From Ricinus communis (taxonomy: Eukaryota; Streptophyta; Magnoliopsida; Malpighiales; Euphorbiaceae), in the NCBI RefSeq assembly GCF_019578655.1, contig NC_063265.1:21624285-21688284 (forward strand): a stretch of DNA of 64,000 bases, read 5' to 3'. The notes under the pieces were generated by a model, which was given only the letters and a program-made list of their open reading frames with translations, was not told where the DNA came from and did no database searches. Both the position numbers and the translations under genes were made by a program. Shown piece by piece: positions 57,230 through 64,000 of this stretch. Each line of letters starts with the position of its first letter. Position 1 is the stretch's first letter.

Positions 57230-58740
57230 ATGTGGTTATAGGAGGTGCCTCGGAGGCAACAACAGTAGAGGAACCCGAAATATGGGAGGGCCTAGAACGT
57301 TGGGCAGGTCGCCCTCGGTTGACTCAGGAGCAACGAGGGCACGACAGATGAACTGCAAACAAAATGGTTAGGTAAAAAAGTGGAATATAAAAGATAGATC
57401 AAAAAAGGTACCTGGGCCATGATATCATCATCGAACGAGACAGTCCCCAGCAATTGAGGAATAAAAAAGTGTAATCCGTCCTATAAGACTGGATAGTGAG
57501 ATCCCTTAGGCTCGTCATATCCCTCCAAACATGTTGCTAGCTCCCCCACAGTGAGATCTGTCTGTCGAGAACATACAAAGAGGTGGAGGCAAAAGAACTC
57601 AGTGTCTCTTAAGGCCTCGCTCCCACCCATATATCCTCTAGCCTAAATCCATGGCTAAAATATAGGTCCTATTAGCAAAATCCTCCTCTCCCCAAGATCA
57701 ACAACAAAAAGCATGTAGGGGTCCCAATGACGGTGCTCCCCCGGCCACTCACTCCGAATTTGCAAATCGGGAAGGTAAGTAACTTTATACATAAATCATG
57801 AATATGACTAATAAATTAGTGTTTACCTTGTAAATGGAGTTGATCCACATGCAATGCATGTGAATCTGGGCCCACTCTAATGGGACACTCATGCTGTAGG
57901 CCTAATGACTCAAGCGAGGGAAGGCTCGTGATATACAAATGGGCTATGAGCCTACTTAAAGGCCTATCTCCAAAGCCCAGTCCTGCAAAAACAAACAAAA
58001 ATCAATAGTCATAATGCAAATAAAAAAGGAAGGCAGAGATAAAAGATAGAGTGCAACTTACATGAATGGCATGTCAAAAGCTGCAGATCCTCTTGCTCCT
58101 ATGGATAGTGATGTCCATTTGATGGTACAAATAAGCAAGAGCCATAGATCTCCAATTGTAGGATACATAGTCCAGATCTTGCAAAAGGCCCAAATAATGG
58201 AAGTTTAGTGAGTCTCCTGAATCATCGAACAAGGTATTCCCAAAGAGGTATACTAAGAAGGCCATCTGGTCCATCTCTCGAGCATTTCGAGGCACGAAGC
58301 CCCTGTAATGGAGAGGAATGCTCTAGTAATCAATGCAGTGGGTGATCTTGCATGCCGACAAGAAACCCAATGAGTCTATAATATAATGCTCCCGGACGTT
58401 AAAGCGTTGGTCGTGAATCGCATCATGAAAAGGCATAGAAATGCTTGTAAATTCGATTCCTGTGATGACAGTAAAAGAGAGAGGAGATAAGGTCCACTCA
58501 CCAATCGGAGTATGGAATGTGTGAGTAGTATTCATCCATCTCTCAAAAAGATCATATACGAAGGTGTGATATGTCCTCCCAATGGCTAATGGAAGTGTAG
58601 CCATAAATTGACGGAAGCCGGTATTACCAATTCTAGCCTGGACAGAACTAGGGAGCTCATCTGACTACTCACGAGCCCCATAAAAGTTTTTGGCAAATCG
58701 GATGATACTATCTCACTCTGAAAAAGCCAGACGCACAAGC
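57230..58740 (-). pseudogene. Antisense plant mobile domain (PMD) protein
   Basis: On the minus strand: LPSSVQARIGNTGFRQFMAT, FVYDLFERWMNTTHTFHTPI, GEWTLSPLSFTVITGIEF, then (58,300-58,070) GFVPRNAREMDQMAFLVYLF, GNTLFDDSGDSLNFHYL, LLQDLDYVSYNWRSMALAYL. These are the aligned blocks of the plant mobile domain (PF10536; ERW-x-x-x-THTFH, YL-GxTLF-D-x-SG, LAYLY). Further pieces (57,998-57,816; PLSRLIAHLYITSLPSLESL) follow in another frame. The stop after HCIDY and others break it. PMD proteins occur both as host silencing factors and as retrotransposon passengers; here the antisense place in a Tat element points to the second. Confidence 0.8.
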
Positions 58741-58926
58741 ATTATATACAATTTACGCACAAAAGACTATGGATAGATAAGTACATTTATTTACTGATAT
58801 TTTATGTAAAAATACACTAACAAATGGACACAAAGTGGTAAAATTATGAACAATTATCAAATGGACCCAAAGTGGTAAAATTATAAAAATAGCTAGAGCG
58901 ATGTCTCTTTAAGAATGAAACCAACG

Positions 58927-59238
58927 GGTGTGGCTCTCATATCGACAGGCATGGTTCTCGTATCGATAGGCATGGTTCCCAAATCAGCAAGTGTAATTCC
59001 TATATCGAAGAGCGTGATACCCATATCAAAGGGCATAGCTCCCATATTGACGGGCGTGGTTCTCGTATTAGCGTGCGTGATTCCTAAATCTGCAGGTGTA
59101 GTTCCTATACTGAAGAGTGTTACACATATCAAAGGGCATAACTCCCATATCGACGGGCATGGTTCTCGTATCAGCGAGCGTGGTTCCCATATCAACGGGC
59201 ATGGTTTCATACTGACAGGCATAGTTCCCAAATTCAAG
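58927..59238. repeat. 21-bp minisatellite, ~15 copies
   Basis: Units such as ggcatggttctcgtatcgata and ggcatggttcccaaatcagca follow one another in steps of 21 bp, with one or two 18-20 bp units. As 21 is a multiple of three, both strands stay open (148 codons plus, 122 codons minus) with a 7-residue repeat. Located between the antisense ORF and the LTR. Confidence 0.9.
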
Positions 59239-59427
59239 CAGGCAAAGTCCTCAAAACTCAAGTGGGCACGGTCCCTACATCAAATCAAAATCCCTTTCGA
59301 GCTTAAGGAAAGTGGCTTTTATAGCTTATCAAGATATTTTTTTGTCATATCCTTAATATAATGGTTTGTCTCAATTTATTTAAACGTATGCATGCTTATA
59401 AATTTTGACAATCCAGAGGCAATTATC

Positions 59428-60235
59428 AGCATCTATTTTTCGGATTTAGATATCAAGAGAATTATAATAAACTCAATGATAAAAGTTACTGTCTTTCTCA
59501 AGTCTTGGAGATTGAAAAAGGGTGAATCGAAGTAATAATTGGACTTAAAATTACTTCTCTAGAATCAATTTGGACTTAATTGTCAAGAAAAATTAACTTT
59601 AAGGGTGAAATGGCAGTTTCCATAAGATTAGGGACTTAATTGCAAAATTTCTTAAACTTTCTTTCCTCTAGAACCAATCGGCCCTACCCAAAGCCGATCG
59701 GCTTAGCATAGGGCCGACTAGCTCTACACAGTGCCGGTTGGCTACTTTTCGCAATCCAACACCGTTTTATGTAAATTTTGACTATTAAACATGCAAAATG
59801 AGTTTCTAGAAAATTTTTCTATAATAAGTATTAAATTTTAAAGATTTTTTTGTAGATATTATCAATAATATTAAATAAAAAAATCTTTAAAACACCTAAG
59901 ACTTATCGTTCTTTTCCTAACCCTAGCTCTATATATACATCATTAACTTCTAGGTATAGGGACATGAATCAATACCAAGGAATAGTAATCAATTAGCAAT
60001 CACTGATCACCTAAAGAACCTTATGTTCTAAAAAGCACATAGGGTTTTCTTTTAGAGTCACTAAGAAAGAACCATACAATTTCAGAACGACAGTATTTTT
60101 CTTTGAAATCTCGAGCAGTACTAGATTCTTCAATAATCCTTGATTCAACCGTTCCATTGTCTCTTGAGACTCATAGAACAAGCATATACGGTGATAACCT
60201 GAGAGTTCCCACATATCCAGCATCATCAACATCAT
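59428..60235 (+). repeat. Long Tat-type LTR (family 2), part
   Basis: Aligns with 34,745-35,570 throughout, at roughly 85-90% by eye: same TATA region (ctctatatatacatc, 59,926-59,940) and same gcatatacggtg phrase near the end. Probably the 3' LTR of the preceding Tat element, truncated at ~60,235. It contains a cluster of gatcggct-type motifs (59,672-59,755). Confidence 0.75.
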
Positions 60236-60399
60236 TATGGGTAGTAGTTTCGAGTGTGCACCCAAGTGTCTTTAGGGACCCGGTGATTAGCTTATTGGAT
60301 TATAGTGTTCATATTGGGTCCAATTTTAGCTCTAAGTCTATGTGGCCTGTTTTAATTAATCAGTCACATGAACACATATTTAATCAATCATACAATAAG

Positions 60400-60700
60400 C
60401 AAAATAAACAAAATAAGATGTAGAAATAAACCTAACTATTACAACCCGGCCTATAACTAAAATTGTGAAGGAAAAGAATCTAATACAATACATAAAATAC
60501 ATCAAACTAAACCAAAACCCAAATTAGGCCAAAACATTGCACAGCTGATCGACACTAAACATAGAGTTGATCGACTCAACGTAGAGCCAATTGGCTCTGC
60601 ATTAAGCCGATAGGCTCTAGGGTTATAGGCGAATTTTTTATTGATTCGTCAGTGTATCTCACATCTTCTTGACTTTTAGGGTTTTGTCAAGTTACATTCT
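60400..60700 (-). repeat. Family-2 LTR fragment in inverted orientation
   Basis: The reverse complement matches 35,990-36,290: caactattacaa...cctataacta corresponds to tagttataggcagattgtaatagttg, and both carry the gatcgactcaacgtagag motif block. It sits directly behind the plus-oriented fragment of the same family, so a local inversion or two insertions of opposite orientation occurred. Confidence 0.7.
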
Positions 60701-60781
60701 TGGTTTCTATTTTAAAAAAATTCATTCTTCATGATGTAGCAGTATGAAGTCGATAAATTGACCTAAAATCTTGTGTTTCCA

Positions 60782-61132
60782 ATGTGTCATTATGGGCAAC
60801 CTGCTACATTGAAGGCTTCATGATTAGTTTCAAACCTTAGATGAAGGTTTTGTAGGTGTAGAAACTTGGGTGTAAGAATTATCGTTTATGTTAATATTTT
60901 AAAATTGTAAGTTGATTTACTTAATTTAATGTCTAATTTATTTAAATTGTAGAAGATTAGTGCTTGTGGGTATTTCATGTGGTTTAATCCACTGGTGGCT
61001 AAACGTTCAAGACAAGTTGTTAATTGTTTACTGAGATGTGTTAGAAGAAGTGAAGATGAGATGCAAAGTGCAAAGAATAAAACAAAGCTTCTAATAGTAT
61101 TACTTGTTGTTGTTGTTGTTTTCTTTTTCTAG
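60782..61132 (+). pseudogene. GRF zinc-finger protein, second copy, with intron
   Basis: Exon 1 starts at ATG 60,782: MCHYGQPATLKAS, stop, LVSNLR, stop, RFCRCRNLG. A GT-AG intron (60,872-60,952) follows. Exon 2 reads CGYFMWFNPLVAKRSRQVVN, then LLRCVRRSEDE. It ends with a hydrophobic segment LLIVLLVVVVVFFF (probable membrane anchor) and a stop at 61,130-61,132. The pattern C-x-Y/C-G...RRF-x-x-C...C-G-Y-F-x-W is the GRF zinc finger of short plant proteins. Two TGA codons in exon 1 (one at the usual Trp of TSW) disable it. The intron phase and GT-AG ends look normal. Confidence 0.75.
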
Positions 61133-61600
61133 ATTGTGATGCAGTTAGCATAATTTTGAGTAGATGTGATATAATTGTGTAGGGCAATGTGGTACTAATA
61201 GTGCCTGCTTCTTGTTATTTAATTGTATGAGGCTAATTCTAAAGTAATGGAAGTATATGTCATTTTGAGAAAATGCAAGTGTTTAATTTGCTGGTATATA
61301 AATTGATAATTGCAAAAGTAGAGGACCAAAAACATATGAGAAAATGGTAATTCCAATGCATTATAAGAATTAGTCCAAAACATGAATTAAAGGACTATCA
61401 TACTAAAACAATTACATTTTTAACAAGACAATACCAATAGATGCCCAGAAAAAAATGATATGAGTTCATTATCATTATAATTACAAAATGACTACTACTA
61501 AACATCAGTTGTACTTAAAATCAGAAAGTGCATAAAATGTCTTAAACCCTATAGCTTCCATCTTAGTTTTAGGAAATGAAATGGCGTTGAAGAGCTAGCT
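61133..61600. other. AT-rich spacer between convergent genes
   Basis: Non-coding stretch between the GRF pseudogene (plus) and the transposase remnant (minus); probably both 3' untranslated regions. No other feature seen. Confidence 0.5.
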
Positions 61601-62895
61601 TGGCTAGAATTGATGGCTTGCTTGCATTGCCATCTGAGCTTGTTCTTGTTACAGTTGTCTAGTGGTAACAGTACTCTTGCCTTTCCACTTATGTCCTGGA
61701 GGCTTAAAACCTAAATCAACAGGTTGAGAAGTATGCTTCAAATGAGCAGGAGGTACAATAACTCTAATGCTGCTCTGGCCAGGCTGAGAAATGCATAAAA
61801 ATCACACATTAGGATAAGTCCCTTTGATAGTTGGAAATAATGGTGCATGACTTACACCCTAAGCCATTCATTCTTAGTCTTTTTAGCTGGTGTGGTTGTC
61901 TTATTGATTCATTGTTAGGTGTATGAACAACATGACTAGCAGAAGTATTATTTCCTCTGCCTCTTCCAACACCTCCTCCCCTAAAACCTTTGCCACTATT
62001 GTTTACAACTCTACCAATTGTCTCAATTGGGAAATTTGGTGTGACACTAGTGAACTGAGAAGCACTTGAGACATTTGATGTTACAAGTGGTGTTATTGGT
62101 GTTGTTTGGTTAACACTACTATTTCCCACCTCATCCTGTATTTAAGTAATTTTGTAATGTAAATAGAAAATAAAACCATGAAAAATATTCAATCATCACA
62201 TTGCATACTTGATATGGAATATTTCTATTTCTCACTCCATTAATAGATATATTCATCATATTAGCACTTGCATATTTCAATTCACAAGAACATTATCAAT
62301 TAAAAATGTAGTACATTATAACCTAATAAAAAAAATAGGATAGCCTTTCTATGCACCTCTTCTAGGAAATTTTCCCACCTTCTTTGGCTCATCCCTGGAC
62401 ATTTTTCTAGTTTTCTTTGGTTTGCCTGATTTTTTTGTTATTGATGAAGGTTCAATTGGATTATGATTTGACTCAGGCCACATTGTCATGCCAAGTACTA
62501 GTTGTATAGGGAATGCATAAGCCTTGAGATATGTTTCTCTTTTATACTAATGTACAACAAAGTCTTCTAGTGTCATATTCCTATGGTTCATTGCACACAT
62601 GGCGTAGGCACAAGGAATTCCCTTCAATTGCCAGCTACTACAGGTGCATGTTTATTTTTTGATATCAACCATATGGCCATAATCCTCATCAGAAATTCCA
62701 AACTCTACACCCCTATTCCACAAAATGTAATAACTCGTAGCCCTATCCTTATTTTTCTACAATCTCTCCATTGTCATTGGTGAGATGTTAGTAATCCAAG
62801 TGTGTGCAAAGTCCCTCATAGTTGTAATCCTTGTCATAACTTTCTTCTTAATTTCTTTAAGCATGGAAATTATTAAGTTATACCTAGGTATTAAA
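61600..62895 (-). pseudogene. Mutator-like (MULE) transposase, C-terminal part
   Basis: On the minus strand from ~62,895: LKEIKKKVMTRITTMRDFAH, RATSYYILWNRGVEFGISDE, DYGHMVDIKK, stop, TCTCSSWQLKGIPCAYAMCA. This is the SWIM zinc finger of MuDR-family transposases (C-x-C-x(n)-C-x-H, here with Tyr for His). The usual tail follows (YKRETYLKAYAFPIQL, then SGKPKKTRKMSRDEPKK). After a probable intron, 62,129-61,809 is Ser/Thr/Asn-rich with GKGFRGGGVGRGRG, ending toward GHKWKGKSTVTTRQL near 61,640. The DDE catalytic domain upstream is absent, so the element is a deletion derivative. Confidence 0.8.
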
Positions 62896-63460
62896 ACCCA
62901 TGAATTTTAAGTTTTTGCCATATTTTTCTCAAACATCACACTTAACTACATCTTTAAAATACGCCCTACATCATGTCTCTTTGTTGTAACACAAAAGGTT
63001 TTGAAAAATCCCTCTACCTAGTTTCCCTAAAATATTAAGCTTATCCCTAAATTATGTCTCATAACTACTCCAGGCACATTCTCAAAATTATTTCCTCCTT
63101 TCAGTCCTCTCCATTTTTTTCCTCCTACTAGAAAATTGATTTAGGGGAATAGCTTAGAGAGAGAGAGAGAGGAATATTCTGACCGTTTGACATTAATAAG
63201 CTGAGAGAAGTTATGCAATAATACTTTATGACGTGTCTACCATATCATTATGAAATGCCCACGTTTCCATCTAACAAAATGAGTTAGAGCGCGTATATAT
63301 CACACCATTCTTTAAAACCTTGCAGGTGTTTATGTGTGAGCAATAAGTTAAATAAAGGTGTCTAATAGGTCAAACTTGAAGTTTAGGGTGCTCTCTAACT
63401 ATTTTGGACAAGTAAAAGGGGTTGCGTATGTATTAGGCCATTCTTAACTAATCACAAAAG
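62896..63460 (-). other. MULE 5' flank with possible terminal inverted repeat
   Basis: No coding sequence. A (GA)n run lies at 63,158-63,173. The stretch 63,270-63,450 (gtttagggtgctctctaac, caagtaaaaggggttgcgta) has the wording typical of long MULE terminal inverted repeats. I could not find its inverted partner left of the GRF pseudogene, where an LTR fragment now lies. Confidence 0.4.
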
Positions 63461-64000
63461 CATAATCATTCAAGCATCAATGGTAAAATTTTAATACACA
63501 CTCATAGGTGTAACTCAGCGATCCTAGCAGCAATGGGTGCAAATATGTCTTACCTAGCAGCTTAAAGCATAAATCATAATCATACATGCAGAGACACACT
63601 CCCAAAAGGCGACCACCCAGTACAAGCCCTAAAGGCATAGGTCACTAAATGTTGTCTCAAACAAAATATATTGTCTATTTTTCTATACTGAGTCAACACC
63701 CCATATTTAAGGTGTGATCGAATAAGCCATATAAATGAGTGTATACCATTCATCCTTGTTTAAAATTAACTTTATAGACATCACAAAAATCCTAATTCCT
63801 TTTATATGTTCCCAAGTTTCTATAGAAAATATATTTTAATTATTATAAATCAATGTTATAAGCTTATCCATTCACCTAGACTGCTCTAGAGGCTCTCCCT
63901 ATTTTCTCCAGCGATGACAATGATTGGAAAGGCTTCAAGCAGGTGTTACTGAGGGTAGAGAAGCTCCTGGCAGCAACCTAACACAATCACCACATCGACA
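63461..64000. other. No recognised feature
   Basis: Moderately AT-rich sequence with stops in all frames. Nothing I can assign. Confidence 0.5.

Noticed and set aside
1..64000. CRISPR arrays, bacterial operons, rRNA genes
   Set aside because: Repeats present are minisatellites or LTR-borne, without equal repeats and unique spacers; the context is plant nuclear DNA.

Overview
The window looks like a repeat-rich, intergenic or pericentromeric piece of a flowering-plant nuclear genome. It is very AT-rich, and I see no intact single-copy host protein gene. Nearly everything recognisable is transposable-element or virus-derived sequence, mostly broken by stops and frameshifts. A chloroplast-derived insert at the left edge and an endogenous pararetrovirus both fit a land-plant nucleus. 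A eudicot is likely from base composition and element types, but I cannot name the species.

Layout. 1-310: chimeric plastid insert (ycf2 piece joined to the trnE-trnY region). 2.2-4.1 kb: degenerate plus-strand coding remnant facing a GRF zinc-finger pseudogene. 4.39-9.08 kb: 3' half of a Ty3/gypsy Tat-lineage element (integrase, an antisense ORF with a Transposase_28-like domain, and a 451-bp LTR). It was inserted into the 5' LTR of a Ty1/copia element that runs to 13,835. 13.84-14.0 kb: a TRIM-like fragment. 14.0-17.5 kb: AT-rich DNA without recognised genes. 17.5-24.9 kb: an endogenous caulimovirid (Florendovirus-like) flanked by a perfect 121-bp direct repeat and containing an inverted movement-protein segment. 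24.9-27.5 kb: AT-rich and empty. 27.5-32.6 kb: 5' half of a Tat element whose LTR was itself split by a second, longer Tat-type LTR. 32.6-34.7 kb: 3' tail of an Athila-like element. 34.7-36.4 kb: another long Tat-type LTR. 36.4-53.1 kb: a minus-strand Athila-like element (gag, protease, RT, RNase H, integrase, env-position ORF), interrupted at 41.6-48.8 kb by a non-autonomous element with ~2.9-kb LTRs (LARD). 53.1-60.2 kb: a Tat/Ogre-type pol with antisense DUF7745-like and plant-mobile-domain ORFs, a 21-bp minisatellite and an LTR. 60.4-63.5 kb: an inverted LTR piece, a second GRF zinc-finger pseudogene, and the C-terminal part of a Mutator-like (MULE) transposase.

The elements form a nested history. 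Copia was hit by Tat, one Tat LTR was split by another Tat LTR, and Athila was split by a LARD. No element is autonomous: RT, integrase or protease motifs are mutated, deleted or frameshifted in each. The most informative signals are the viral insertion with its 121-bp target duplication and hairpin-forming arms, two separate GRF zinc-finger pseudogenes each facing transposon-type coding sequence, antisense host-like domains in two Tat elements, and the mosaic divergence between the LARD LTRs. All identifications are from reading translations and motifs by eye; no database search was possible.
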